From Fodinibacter sp963763015 (GTDB lineage: Bacteria > Actinomycetota > Actinomycetes > Actinomycetales > Dermatophilaceae): a stretch of 64,000 nt of DNA. The notes beneath the pieces are model-generated. The model searched no databases and was not told the origin of the DNA. It worked only from the letters and a program-made list of their open reading frames with translations. Position 1 is the first letter of the stretch. Each line of letters starts with the position of its first letter. A program made the translations under genes and the position numbers. Where the stretch lies: assembly GCA_963763015.1 (NCBI GenBank), contig CAVXML010000002.1, positions 8,838 through 72,837 on the forward strand, written 5' to 3'. Shown piece by piece: positions 17,220-25,796 of this stretch.

Positions 17220-18088
17220 GCGCGAGCACCCTGTCGGGCACGGCGTCGAGGAACGCGATCCGACTCGGGCTCCAGCGCGGGTCGACGGAGTTCATGCAGA
17301 GCATCCGCAGCACCCAGGACCAGGGCTTCTACCTCTTCACGGCCGCCCTCACCGTCGGCTACCTCTACCTGCGGCGGGACAGCGAGGTCGAGGGCACCGA
17401 CCTCCTCCTGCCCTCGGTGGCGCTCCCCAGCATCCTCGGGGCGCTCATCGCTTTCGGTGTCATCATCGGGCCGGCCTACGCGCTCGCGATGGAGAAGGAG
17501 GACGGCACCCTGTTGCGGCACAAGGCCGTTCCGCATGGCCTGCAGGGCTACTTCACCGGCCAGCTGCTCTTCCAGTCGCTGTCCCTGCTGCCCCAGATGG
17601 TCGTGATCCTGGTGCCCAGCTTCCTCCTCTTCGACGACCTCATGGCCGACCCGTCCGGGTGGCTGACCGTCGCCTGGGTGATCCCGCTCGGCCTGCTCGC
17701 GACGATGCCGATCGGCATGGTCATCGGGGCCCTGGTGCCGAGCACGCAGAAGGTCGGCACGTGGGGGATGCTGCCGGTACTCGTCATGGCGGGCATCTCG
17801 GGCATCTTCTACCCGGTCCAGATGCTGTGGGGCTGGGTTCAGGTGGTGGCCCAGGTCTTCCCGATGTACTGGATCGCCCTCGGTATGCGCTCGGCGTTCC
17901 TGCCCGACGAGGCCGCCGCCCTCGAGATCGGCGGGAGCTGGCGAACCATGCAGACCGTGCTGGTCCTCGGCATCTGGGCGGTCGTGGGTGCGCTCGTCAC
18001 GCCGACGGTGCTGCGGAGGATGGCGCGCCGGCAGACCGGCTCGCAGGTCGAGGCGGCACGCGACGCCAGCCTCCAGTGGGTCCGCTGA
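17216..18088 (+). CDS. ABC-2 type transporter permease
   Basis: A 290-residue membrane protein with about six transmembrane segments, including LPSILGALIAFGVIIGPAYA, VVILVPSFLLF and MLPVLVMAGISGIFYPVQM. ALAMEKEDGTLLRHKAVPHG is the coupling-loop motif E-x-E-x-G-T typical of ABC-2 permeases. It is translationally coupled to the ATPase gene. Together they form a two-component exporter (two copies of each) in the cytoplasmic membrane. Confidence 0.9.
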   Translation: MSASTLSGTASRNAIRLGLQRGSTEFMQSIRSTQDQGFYLFTAALTVGYLYLRRDSEVEGTDLLLPSVALPSILGALIAFGVIIGPAYALAMEKEDGTLLRHKAVPHGLQGYFTGQLLFQSLSLLPQMVVILVPSFLLFDDLMADPSGWLTVAWVIPLGLLATMPIGMVIGALVPSTQKVGTWGMLPVLVMAGISGIFYPVQMLWGWVQVVAQVFPMYWIALGMRSAFLPDEAAALEIGGSWRTMQTVLVLGIWAVVGALVTPTVLRRMARRQTGSQVEAARDASLQWVR

Positions 18089-18124
18089 GGCGCGCCGATC
18101 GCAAGGCGGCGACCGGTGACTCAT

Positions 18125-18154
18125 CGGTCAGGTGACGTAGGAGCGGGCTGACCG
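18125..18154. terminator. weak stem-loop between convergent genes
   Basis: CGGTCAG and CTGACCG form a 7-bp stem with a 16-base loop in the 71-base gap between the ABC permease and the convergent zinc-ribbon gene. Possibly a bidirectional terminator; no T-tract. Confidence 0.3.
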
Positions 18155-18159
18155 AGTCG

Positions 18160-19008
18160 TCAGCGGACCGCTGTCAACGCCGTGTGCGCGACACGGTCCT
18201 TGGCCCAGGTCAGGAACGCGGCGGCGTGCTGCGTCCCCTGGAAGCCGGGGCCCGCGAGCTGGAGCAGCAGGTCGTTCGACCAGGTCGCGAGCCGGCCGAT
18301 CTGCATGGCCGCCGGATCCGGCTTGGGCAGGTGCAGGCCGTACACCGTCTCCGCGAGCTCACGCTTGCCGGACTCCTCGGTGCCGTAGGTGAGGATCGGC
18401 AGGAACCGGTCCGGCTCCATCACGCAGAGCACCTTGGTCATCAGCGCCTCCTTGAAGCCCGGCATCCCGGTGCCGTCGAGGTCCTGGATCAGCACGGTCA
18501 GCCGGTCCTCGACCGGGGTCGTCTCCGGACCGCGCACGAGGAACTCGATGGTCGCGCGGATGCGGTCGGCCGACTCGTCGGCGCCGAGCCGGTTCCAGCC
18601 CCGGTTGAAGACCGACGTGTTGCCCGCACTGGCACCGACCGGGCTCGTCGCGAAGGTCCTGAGGTCCTGCGGGTCGCAGGCCGTGAGGCCGTCGACGGAG
18701 AACAGCTCGCGCCAGCGTGCCCAGTGCTCGACGACGACGGCATCCGTCTCGGGGTTGCGCTTCAGGAACTGCTTCTTCAAGCGCTCCACCCTCGCGAGCC
18801 GAGCAGGGTCGACCATCTCCACCGTGGCGAAGCGGCCCTTGGCCATCTCGTACGGCGTTCGGGTGGCGGTGGGCGTGGTCGTCATCGCGCTGGGGCTCCA
18901 CGTGTGACCGCACTCGCCGCACCGGAGGATCCTCGACCCGTCGGGCGCAGTCCCCTCGAGGTGGATGTCGTTGTCCGACCGGCAGCTGAAGCACGAGATG
19001 AGAGCCAT
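18160..19008 (-). CDS. zinc-ribbon protein of unknown function
   Basis: A 282-residue protein with an N-terminal four-cysteine zinc ribbon (C-F-S-C near residue 6 and C-G-E-C near residue 30), a short linker, and a 220-residue alpha/beta domain. Recognisable but unassigned stretches are FNRGWNRLGADESADRI, MTKVLCVMEPDRFLPILTYG and LLLQLAGPGFQGTQHAAAFL. The PDRFLP element recalls N-terminal modules found near restriction or AAA proteins, but I cannot confirm this. ATG 19,008 follows AAGGAT. It is divergent from the Nudix gene across a 116-base AT-richer intergenic region that contains a palindrome, so the two may share regulation. It is not essential to any pathway visible here. Confidence 0.65.
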   Translation of the reverse strand: MALISCFSCRSDNDIHLEGTAPDGSRILRCGECGHTWSPSAMTTTPTATRTPYEMAKGRFATVEMVDPARLARVERLKKQFLKRNPETDAVVVEHWARWRELFSVDGLTACDPQDLRTFATSPVGASAGNTSVFNRGWNRLGADESADRIRATIEFLVRGPETTPVEDRLTVLIQDLDGTGMPGFKEALMTKVLCVMEPDRFLPILTYGTEESGKRELAETVYGLHLPKPDPAAMQIGRLATWSNDLLLQLAGPGFQGTQHAAAFLTWAKDRVAHTALTAVR

Positions 19009-19065
19009 GTCGCGATCCTTTCGAGAGGTTTCGTGACGGCTCGACGATCCGGGCGCGACAAGGTT

Positions 19066-19086
19066 TTGGTCCGTATGACCGAAAAC
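19066..19086. promoter_or_regulatory. candidate operator between divergent zinc-ribbon and Nudix genes
   Basis: GGTC-CGTAT-GACC, flanked by TTTT and GAAAA, forms an imperfect palindrome centred near 19,076. It lies in the 116-base divergent promoter region, 39 bases before the Nudix/NrtR start. NrtR proteins bind palindromes close to their own genes, so this is a plausible target (inference). Confidence 0.4.
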
Positions 19087-19124
19087 TACCACATTAATTG
19101 TCAGCCTGACCCTATGGTGGTGCC

Positions 19125-19832
19125 GTGGCCTACAGCAGCGACTACCCGCCGATCTTCGTGACGTGCGACCTGATCGTTCTCTCGGTGCGCGACTCGACAC
19201 TCGACGCGCTTCTCGTCCGGCGCAGGAACGAGCCGTACGCCGGCCGCCTCGCCCTGCCCGGCGGCTTCGTCGAGATCGACGAGAACCTCGAGGATGCCGC
19301 GTACCGCGAGCTCGGCGAGGAGGCGGGCGTCGGTCGCGACGACGTCATCCTCGAGCAGCTCGCGGCCTACGGGGACCCCGGACGTGACCCGCGCTTCCGG
19401 GTGGTCACGGTCGCCTGGCTCGCCCTCGGGGCGAACCTGCCGGACCCGACCGCAGGCTCGGATGCCGCGGAGGCGCAGTGGGTCCCGGTGGCCCAGGCGC
19501 TGGGGCGTCGGCCACGCGACCGGCTGGCGTTCGACCACGATCGCATCCTGGCCGACGGAGTCGAACGCGCCCGGGCGAAGCTCGAGGACACCGGGTATGC
19601 CGCGGCGCTCTGCGGTGAGACCTTCACCGTCGCAGACCTGCACGCGGTCTACGAGGCGGTGTGGGGGGTCGAGCTCGACCGGGCCAACTTCCACCGCAAG
19701 GTCACCGGGGTGCCGGGCTTCCTGACGCCGACGGGGGAGGTACGCGAGGGCGGCAGGGGGCGGCCGGCGCGCGTCTACCGCGGCGACCCCCGAGCCACCC
19801 TCTCGCCTCCCATCCTCCGAGGCGACCGCTGA
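19125..19832 (+). CDS. Nudix hydrolase with NrtR-like C-terminal winged helix
   Basis: A 235-residue protein. Residues 8-145 are a Nudix domain with a complete box: GGFVEIDENLEDAAYRELGE continuing to EAGV. All catalytic Glu residues are present, so it can probably hydrolyse ADP-ribose or a similar nucleoside diphosphate compound. The C-terminal part (TVADLHAVYEAVWGVELDRA, NFHRKVTG) is the winged-helix-like module of NrtR/YjhB proteins. These act as repressors of NAD-metabolism genes and sense ADP-ribose. Start GTG 19,125 lies close to a TATGGT -10-like element, so a short or absent leader is possible. No NAD genes are adjacent. Enzyme versus repressor cannot be decided from sequence alone. 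Confidence 0.8.
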   Translation: MAYSSDYPPIFVTCDLIVLSVRDSTLDALLVRRRNEPYAGRLALPGGFVEIDENLEDAAYRELGEEAGVGRDDVILEQLAAYGDPGRDPRFRVVTVAWLALGANLPDPTAGSDAAEAQWVPVAQALGRRPRDRLAFDHDRILADGVERARAKLEDTGYAAALCGETFTVADLHAVYEAVWGVELDRANFHRKVTGVPGFLTPTGEVREGGRGRPARVYRGDPRATLSPPILRGDR

Positions 19833-19842
19833 GCGGGAGAAT

Positions 19843-19880
19843 CGTCGATGGCCCGCCGTGGGGACGGTGGGCCATCGACG
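19843..19880. terminator. 12-bp stem-loop, bidirectional terminator
   Basis: CGTCGATGGCCC and GGGCCATCGACG form a perfect 12-bp stem around a 14-base loop. It begins 10 bases after the Nudix stop and ends 27 bases before the stop of the convergent CHRD-like gene. Confidence 0.6.
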
Positions 19881-19907
19881 CACACGGAGGTGCAGTTCAC
19901 GCACCCG

Positions 19908-20620
19908 TCACTTGGTGACCTCGAGGACACCGCACACGGCGGGGTCGGTCGCCTCAGCGGGCAGGTTCGGGTCGAGCTCGCTGGCGACCGCGCGTCGAAG
20001 TCGTAGACGCCGTTCTTGTTGTAGTCCACCCCGTGGATGACGAGGACGCCCTCGCCCTCGCGGATGGAGTCGGCGATCTGCTTGGCGGTGCCGCCACCGC
20101 CGGAGTAGCCGGTGCCCGCCACGTCGGTGAACTGGATGTTGTCACGCTCGTAGTGGTACGAGCCGTCGTCGGAGACGGGGAACCGGGTGACGTCCAGGAA
20201 GCTGGCGGGCGTGGTGTCGCCGGTGGTGTTGAGGGACACGACGACCGGCCCGTAGGCGGGGATCGCCCTCGACGGTGTTGATGCGCCCGTCCTTGTTGTC
20301 GTCCAGGGCAAGGGTCGGGCACTCGTTGAGCGCCTGCTGGCCGTAGTGGATGTGCTGGGCGTGCGGGGCGTCCGGCGTCAGGCCGTGGGCGTGCACCTCG
20401 ATGTGCTGGATCTTCTGGTTCCGCACCAGCGCGGTGGCGGTGCCGGACGCGCCCGAGCCGTTGAGCTCGTCGAGGTCCGCCTCGAGCGCCACGGTCCGTC
20501 GGCCCCGTTGCCGGCCGGTGTCGGGTGGGGGTGCGCCGAGGCCGAGCCGGCCCCGAGGGAGGCCGCGGCGACCATCGTGAGAACCGAGGTGCCGAGGAAA
20601 GCCGTCGTGCTTCGCTTCAT
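19908..20620 (-). CDS. secreted CHRD-like domain protein (frameshifted)
   Basis: The N-terminus (KRSTTAFLGTSVLTMVAAAS ending GSASA) is a Sec signal peptide. The mature part resembles CHRD-type proteins: VALEADLDELNGSGASGTAT, HIEVHAHGLTPDAPHAQHIH, a Ca-binding-like DDNKDGRINTVEG, YHYERDNIQFTDVA and VLVIHGVDYNKNG. It ends PAVCGVLEVTK. It spans three frames: a missing base near 20,494, an extra base near 20,264 and a missing base near 19,978. Conserved sequence resumes immediately after each, so one protein of about 237 residues is encoded if they are sequencing indels. Extracellular; function unknown. It is preceded by the laccase-type oxidase region but is a separate unit. Confidence 0.75.
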
Positions 20621-20819
20621 GATGAGCTCCTGGAGGTCTGGACCAAAGGAGACGGTCTCGATGGTCTCCTGAGGTTCGGCGCCCCTCCCTCAGCGGATTG
20701 GCGAGGGATGCCGGCGCGCGTAGCCGGCTCCTGACACTGACCTACGGCTGAGCGGCCCACGCCGCTCAGCCGAACCGCTCGGGCAGGACCAGGCATCACG
20801 GCGACCCGCGGGGTGGACC

Positions 20820-22355
20820 TCACTCCGGGTGGTTGGCCCGGTGGCCTCCGATGGTGAACGGGGTGCTGACGCCCTCGTACATGAGGTGGGCGATGAGCCC
20901 GTCGACAGCGTGCGCCAGCGTGTGGCAGTGGTCGCTCCAGATGCCCGGGTTGTCAGCGACGAAGGCGAGGTCGTAGCTCTCGCCGGGGTACACATCCAAG
21001 GAGTCGACCACCCACGGGCTGCCCTGCGCTGCAGCGCCGTTCCGCGACAGGACCACGACGTGGTGGCCGTGCAGGTGCATGGGGTGCACTTCGTCGGAGT
21101 CGTTGACGACCCGGAACCGCACGACGTCGCCCTCGGTGACGTGGAACATCGGCACGTCGGGGAAGAGGTGCCCGTTGATGGTCCAGAACGTCCCGGGCCG
21201 GCCGTCGAGGATCCCGATGCGACGGTCGATGACGTAGTCGAACGACCGGTCCGGCCGCGAGGGGTCGAAGCCCAGCGGGGATGCCGTGCCGTAGGTGAGC
21301 AGGTCGAGCGTTCCTCTCGGCTGGGGCAGCTCTGGGGCGGAGGCACCCTGCGGCCCGAGAACGAGGCTCCGGGCACCGCCGACCCTGACCCGTGCGGCTC
21401 CCGATTCGGGAACCACGAGGGTCAGGTCGACCCGTCCGCCCGCGGCCACGAGCACCTTCTGGTCCACGACGTCGGTCGGGCCTGCCACGTCCTGTCCGTC
21501 GGTCGCCACCACCCGGAACGGCGTCGACGCCCACACCGCCGCCGTGCCCTGGTCGGTGTTGACGACGCGGACGCGCGCCGTCGTGCCCGGCTCCGCGGTC
21601 ACGTGGGCATCCCGCGCCGCCCCGTTGAGCGTGTGCTGCCCCGCGTACACGTGCAGCAGGGCCACCTCGTCGACCGCGTCGTCCTCCGCATCCGCCGCCT
21701 TCGGGGAGATGACCACCGCGCCGAGCAACCCTCTCTCGACCTGCTCGTGCGACATCTGGTGCGAGTGGTACCAGTACGTGCCGGCGTCCTCGGCGACGAA
21801 TCGGTAGACGAACCGTCCTCCCACCGGCACGGCATCCTGCGTCACACCGGCCACCCCGTCGGCCGCGTTGGGGACGTCGATGCCGTGCCAGTGCAGCGTC
21901 GCCCCGTCGGCAACCGACTGGTTCACGAACGTGACCTCCACGAGGTCGCCCTGACGCGCCCGGATGGTCGGCCCGGGCGACGTGCCGTTGACGGTGTAGC
22001 CCTCGACGGCACGTCCGCCGGTCACCCGCACCACGCCGGTGCGCGCGACGAGCTCGACCCGCACGTCCGCCGGGCGCGCGGGATCCGCGACGAGCGTGGT
22101 GACCTCGACCGTGCCGGGATCCGTGCCCGCACGGGATCCCGCTGTGCCCAAGCCCTGCTCACTCCCGTGATGCCTCGATGACCTCGGCTCCGTCGACCCA
22201 CCGCGGCCGTCGACGACGTGACCCATCGACATCACGGAGTACTCACCGAGCCGGGTCGACGCCCAGCCGAGGCCGGCGAGGACGATTAGGACCACGCCGG
22301 CGGCGACGAGGGCCAGTCGGCGGGGGTCAGGCCAGGACGCTCGAGCTCGGCTCAT
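20820..22355 (-). CDS. multicopper oxidase (laccase-like), membrane-anchored
   Basis: A 511-residue protein with an N-terminal transmembrane anchor (LALVAAGVVLIVLAGLGWAS) followed by three cupredoxin domains. All four copper-binding motifs are present: LHWHG, YWYHSHQ, HPMHLHGH and the C-terminal HCHTLAHAVDGL. These supply the type 1, 2 and 3 copper ligands. Leu at the axial type 1 position suggests a high-potential oxidase. It oxidises phenolic or metal substrates and reduces oxygen to water on the outer face of the membrane. Its start overlaps the upstream DUF6220-like gene by 29 bases (operon). It could be a copper-detoxifying cuprous oxidase; the two-component system divergent from it may control it (inference). 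Confidence 0.9.
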   Translation of the reverse strand: MSRARASWPDPRRLALVAAGVVLIVLAGLGWASTRLGEYSVMSMGHVVDGRGGSTEPRSSRHHGSEQGLGTAGSRAGTDPGTVEVTTLVADPARPADVRVELVARTGVVRVTGGRAVEGYTVNGTSPGPTIRARQGDLVEVTFVNQSVADGATLHWHGIDVPNAADGVAGVTQDAVPVGGRFVYRFVAEDAGTYWYHSHQMSHEQVERGLLGAVVISPKAADAEDDAVDEVALLHVYAGQHTLNGAARDAHVTAEPGTTARVRVVNTDQGTAAVWASTPFRVVATDGQDVAGPTDVVDQKVLVAAGGRVDLTLVVPESGAARVRVGGARSLVLGPQGASAPELPQPRGTLDLLTYGTASPLGFDPSRPDRSFDYVIDRRIGILDGRPGTFWTINGHLFPDVPMFHVTEGDVVRFRVVNDSDEVHPMHLHGHHVVVLSRNGAAAQGSPWVVDSLDVYPGESYDLAFVADNPGIWSDHCHTLAHAVDGLIAHLMYEGVSTPFTIGGHRANHPE

Positions 22356-22800
22356 CCGCGGTCACCTCGTGGCCGGGGCTCCTCGACGCCACCCTGGCCG
22401 TGTAGACGGCGAGGACCAGGATGAGCAGCGCGTTCGCACCGTGGAAGAGGCCGACGTACGGCATGTCCGTGAGCATGTACCCGGCGCTGCCCTGGATGAA
22501 GATCAGCAGGAAGATCCCCCATGCGAGTGTCTTGGCCCGGGGGACTCCCCGGACGAAGAAGGAGACGATGCCGAGCACCAGCGCGACGACGTGCAGGACC
22601 AGCCCGCCCACGACGCTGTGGATCGGGAACCCGAGGTCCCCGGTGTACGTCGCCTGCTGGCTCTCGATGAGCGCCTTGTCGACGACGCCGCCCTCCATGA
22701 CATAGCTGACCATGCCGGCGACGCCGAAGGCGATCGTTGCCGCCTGCACGACGACCCCGGCCGCGATGGTCCAGGCAAGGGCCGAGTAGAGCTTGCGCAT
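22327..22800 (-). CDS. DUF6220-like four-helix membrane protein
   Basis: A 157-residue protein with four transmembrane segments (about residues 5-28, 48-76, 84-104 and 108-130). It has a His in VLHVVALVLGIVSFF and another in YVGLFHGANALLILV. The pattern fits DUF6220-type membrane proteins, whose paired intramembrane His residues hint at heme or metal binding (inference). ATG 22,800 follows GAGAAGG. It overlaps the multicopper oxidase gene, so the two are co-translated and may cooperate in electron or copper handling. Confidence 0.75.
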   Translation of the reverse strand: MRKLYSALAWTIAAGVVVQAATIAFGVAGMVSYVMEGGVVDKALIESQQATYTGDLGFPIHSVVGGLVLHVVALVLGIVSFFVRGVPRAKTLAWGIFLLIFIQGSAGYMLTDMPYVGLFHGANALLILVLAVYTARVASRSPGHEVTADEPSSSVLA

Positions 22801-22977
22801 GGAACTTCTCCTTCTCTGTGGTGATCCGTCCACGGTCGGGTCTCGGCACCCCGGGGCGTAACGCGGATGTCCGTCGGGAGGTGATGGGGTGATCCACCGG
22901 TCGGGGTGGGGTTGACCGCGGGGTACCCGTGCGCTTCACCCCCGTGACGCGGCGGCTCTCCGGGCGGATGATGAGGT

Positions 22978-25089
22978 GTGGTCGGCAGCAAGGCCTGGTT
23001 CGTGACGCTCGGTGCCCTTGGCGCCGGGTCGCTGCTGTACATCGTCGTGGTGCGCGGATTCGTCGCGCCGGAGCCCGACCCTGGCGGCGGTCTCGGGTGG
23101 CCGGTCATCGGAGTGCTGCCCCTGTTCGCTTTCGGGATGTGGCTGCTGACGGCCACGTCGTCGCGCGTGGCCCTCTACGTCGCGCTGGGTGCGACCGGCG
23201 CCATGGTGGGTGCCGCGTACGAGACCCTCATCGCTGCGAACCCCGGGCTGGTCGGGGGGCCGGCGTTCCCGTACCTCAACTCGATCGGCCTGACGGCCGA
23301 CGCCGTGGCGACCGTCGGCCTGGTGTTGATGCTCGGCGCATTCCCCGACGGCATCCTCCAACGGCGGTGGCAACGCGTGGTGCTCAGCTCACTGTGGGTG
23401 TTCGTCGCCGTCGCGCCGCTCACCCTCGTCACGATGCCCTACATCGTCATTCCCCAGTACGTGGACGCCCCCGCCGACGTCCCCAACCCCTTGGCGGTCC
23501 CGTGGCTGGAGTGGGCTGCACCCCTGGTCGATGTGTTCTTCGTCCCCGCGTGGGTCGGCGCCTCGCTCGGCCTCCTCGTCTTCCTGAGCCGGGCCTTCGG
23601 GGGCGATGAGGAGACGCGGACCCGCATGCGGGTGATGGCCTGGACGGTGCTGGTCTGGATCGGCAGCTGGCTCCTCTTCGAGCTGACCGGGGAGCTCGGC
23701 ATCGAGGACACCGTCCTGGGCAGCGTCGTGTCCTTGGCGACGTTGAGCATGCTGGCCGTCCCGGCGGCCGGAATCCACGGCATCCTGCGCTACGGCGCGT
23801 TCGACGTCGCCGATGCCGACCGGGCACGCGTGGTCCTGCGGTCGTCGTCCACGTTGATCGCGGTGCTGTACGGAATCGCTGTCGCGGCGCCGGCGCTGCT
23901 GCTCTTCGAGAGGCTGGAGCCGGTCAGCCTGATCCTCGTGACGGCCTTCTCGGCGGTGGCGCTGCTCCCGGTCCGCGGATGGCTCCAGCGGGCGATCCAG
24001 CGGGCCGTGCTGGGAGACCGCGACCACCACCTCGCCCTGCTGAGCGAGCTCGGCGCCCGCCTCGAGCAGGCCATCGAGCTCGACGACGTCCTGGTGCGGC
24101 TGGCCGACGGGGTGCAGCGGGGCCTCGACGCGTCATGGGTGCGGGTCACGGTCCTCGGCGCCGACGGGGACCTGACCGCTGCCCCCGCCGTCGTCGGTGA
24201 CGTCGTCGGTGACGCGGTGGCCAGGGAGGACCTCGTGCGCGGCGACGAGCGCCTCGGCCTTCTGGAGGTCGGCCCCCGCCGGCACGGGCAGTACGATGCC
24301 GCCGAGCTGGCGCTGCTCCGCACGGTGGCCCGCCAGGCCACGACGACGGTCGCCAACGTCCGCCTCACCGCCGAGCTGGGCGAGCAGCTGGGTCAGCTCA
24401 GCGCCTCGCGGGCCAGGCTCATCACCGCCCAGGACGCCGAGCGACGGCGAATCGAGCGCGACCTGCACGACGGCATCCAGCAGAGCGTCGTGGCCCTCAT
24501 CGCCAGCCTCGGCCTGGCACGCCAGCGGTTGCAGCGCGGGGCCCTCCGCCCCGACGAGCTCGTGGAGCTGCAGGACCAGGCGCGCGAGATGCTGACCGAC
24601 CTCCGGGAGCTGGCCCACGGCATCCACCCCCAGGTGCTCAGCGACAGGGGGCTCGTCGCCGCGGTCGAGTCGCGCTCGGCGAGGTTCCCCATCCCGGTCA
24701 CCGTCGTCGCCGACGACGAGGCGCGCCGGAGACAGTTCCCGCCCGACGTCGAGGCGGTCGCGTTCTACACCGTGCGTGAGGCGCTGGCGAACGTCGCGAA
24801 GCACGCGAGTGCGCGCTCCATCCGGGTCGGCGTGCGGGTCGACGGCGACCGGCTGCTCGTCGAGGTCGTCGACGACGGCACGGGCTTCACCGCCCGGTCG
24901 GACGTCGGTGAGCGGCACGGCGGGCTCACGAACATCCGCGACCGGGTGGCCGCGGTGCACGGGCGCCTCACGATCGACGAGGCGCCCGGCGGAGGCGTCC
25001 GCCTGGCCGTCGACCTGCCGCTCGCGCCCGACACGACCGCCGGAGTGCGGTATGTCCCGGCGGACCCCGTGGGGGCCGCTCATGCGTGA
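22978..25089 (+). CDS. sensor histidine kinase, NarL/HisKA_3 type
   Basis: A 703-residue kinase. Residues 1-340 form about nine to ten transmembrane helices, unusually many for a sensor. A GAF-like domain (about 360-470) follows, with VRLTAELGEQLGQLSASRAR leading into the dimerisation helix. The HisKA_3 box is ERRRIERDLHDGIQQ, with the phosphoacceptor His in DLHDG. The HATPase_c domain has VREALANVAKHA (N box) and VDDGTGF and GGLTNIRDRV (G boxes). Start GTG 22,978. The stop overlaps the response regulator start by 8 bases. The polytopic input suggests a membrane or lipophilic signal. Confidence 0.88.
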   Translation: MVGSKAWFVTLGALGAGSLLYIVVVRGFVAPEPDPGGGLGWPVIGVLPLFAFGMWLLTATSSRVALYVALGATGAMVGAAYETLIAANPGLVGGPAFPYLNSIGLTADAVATVGLVLMLGAFPDGILQRRWQRVVLSSLWVFVAVAPLTLVTMPYIVIPQYVDAPADVPNPLAVPWLEWAAPLVDVFFVPAWVGASLGLLVFLSRAFGGDEETRTRMRVMAWTVLVWIGSWLLFELTGELGIEDTVLGSVVSLATLSMLAVPAAGIHGILRYGAFDVADADRARVVLRSSSTLIAVLYGIAVAAPALLLFERLEPVSLILVTAFSAVALLPVRGWLQRAIQRAVLGDRDHHLALLSELGARLEQAIELDDVLVRLADGVQRGLDASWVRVTVLGADGDLTAAPAVVGDVVGDAVAREDLVRGDERLGLLEVGPRRHGQYDAAELALLRTVARQATTTVANVRLTAELGEQLGQLSASRARLITAQDAERRRIERDLHDGIQQSVVALIASLGLARQRLQRGALRPDELVELQDQAREMLTDLRELAHGIHPQVLSDRGLVAAVESRSARFPIPVTVVADDEARRRQFPPDVEAVAFYTVREALANVAKHASARSIRVGVRVDGDRLLVEVVDDGTGFTARSDVGERHGGLTNIRDRVAAVHGRLTIDEAPGGGVRLAVDLPLAPDTTAGVRYVPADPVGAAHA

Positions 25090-25780
25090 CCCGCTCCAGA
25101 TCGTCATCGCGGAGGACAACTACCTCGTCCGGGAGGGTGTGCGCCGCCTGCTCGAGGACTCAGGACGCGTCACCGTGCTCGCGGGCGTCGGCACGGCCGT
25201 GGAGCTGCTGGATGCCGTGCGACGGCTGACCCCGGACGCCGTGCTCACCGACATCCGGATGCCCCCCACGCACCGGATGGAGGGGATCGAGGCGGCGCAC
25301 GAGATCCGCGCCACGCACCCCGGCATCGGTGTCGTCGTCCTCTCCCAGCACACCGACGACGCGTACGCCCTGGCCCTGTTCGAGCACGGCTCCGCGGGGC
25401 TGGGCTACCTGCTCAAGGACCGGGTGGGGGACCTGGACGACCTCGTGCATGCGCTGCTCGAGGTCAGCGCCGGTGGCTCGGTCATCGACCCGCTCATCGT
25501 CGACGCCCTCGTGCGCCGCCGCAGGCGGGACGACCGCGACCCCCTCGCCGGGCTCTCCCCGCGGGAGCTCGACGTCCTGCGCGAGATGGCGCTGGGCAGG
25601 ACCAACGCCGGCATCGAGGTGGCACTGCACCTGTCCTCCTCGACGGTCGAGAAGCACGTCAACTCGATCTTCACGAAGCTGGCACTCCCGGAGACCGGTG
25701 TGAACCGACGGGTGGCGGCGGTCCTCGCCTTCCTGCAGAGACCGGCCGATGCCGCCGGGGCACCCGGCAGCAGCCGCTGA
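25082..25780 (+). CDS. response regulator, NarL/LuxR type
   Basis: A 232-residue protein with an N-terminal receiver domain: acidic pocket EDN near residue 10, phosphoacceptor Asp in DAVLTDIRMPP near residue 54, and Lys in YLLKDRVGDL. A C-terminal LuxR-type HTH follows (LSPRELDVLREMALGRTNAG, SSSTVEKHVNSIFTKL). It is the partner of the overlapping upstream kinase. Candidate targets include the divergent multicopper oxidase operon, which shares the 177-base promoter region of the kinase gene (inference). Confidence 0.9.
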   Translation: MRDPLQIVIAEDNYLVREGVRRLLEDSGRVTVLAGVGTAVELLDAVRRLTPDAVLTDIRMPPTHRMEGIEAAHEIRATHPGIGVVVLSQHTDDAYALALFEHGSAGLGYLLKDRVGDLDDLVHALLEVSAGGSVIDPLIVDALVRRRRRDDRDPLAGLSPRELDVLREMALGRTNAGIEVALHLSSSTVEKHVNSIFTKLALPETGVNRRVAAVLAFLQRPADAAGAPGSSR

Positions 25781-25796
25781 TCGTCGTCGTCGGGCC

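Noticed and set aside
19040..19110. Strong promoter for the zinc-ribbon gene from the CTGACAATTAATG sequence
   Set aside because: The -35-like element has no -10 at 16-18 bases; too weak to annotate as a promoter.
1..20600. Prophage or integrative element
   Set aside because: Many remnants but no integrase, transposase, tail, portal or terminase gene, and no tRNA with a flanking repeat was seen.
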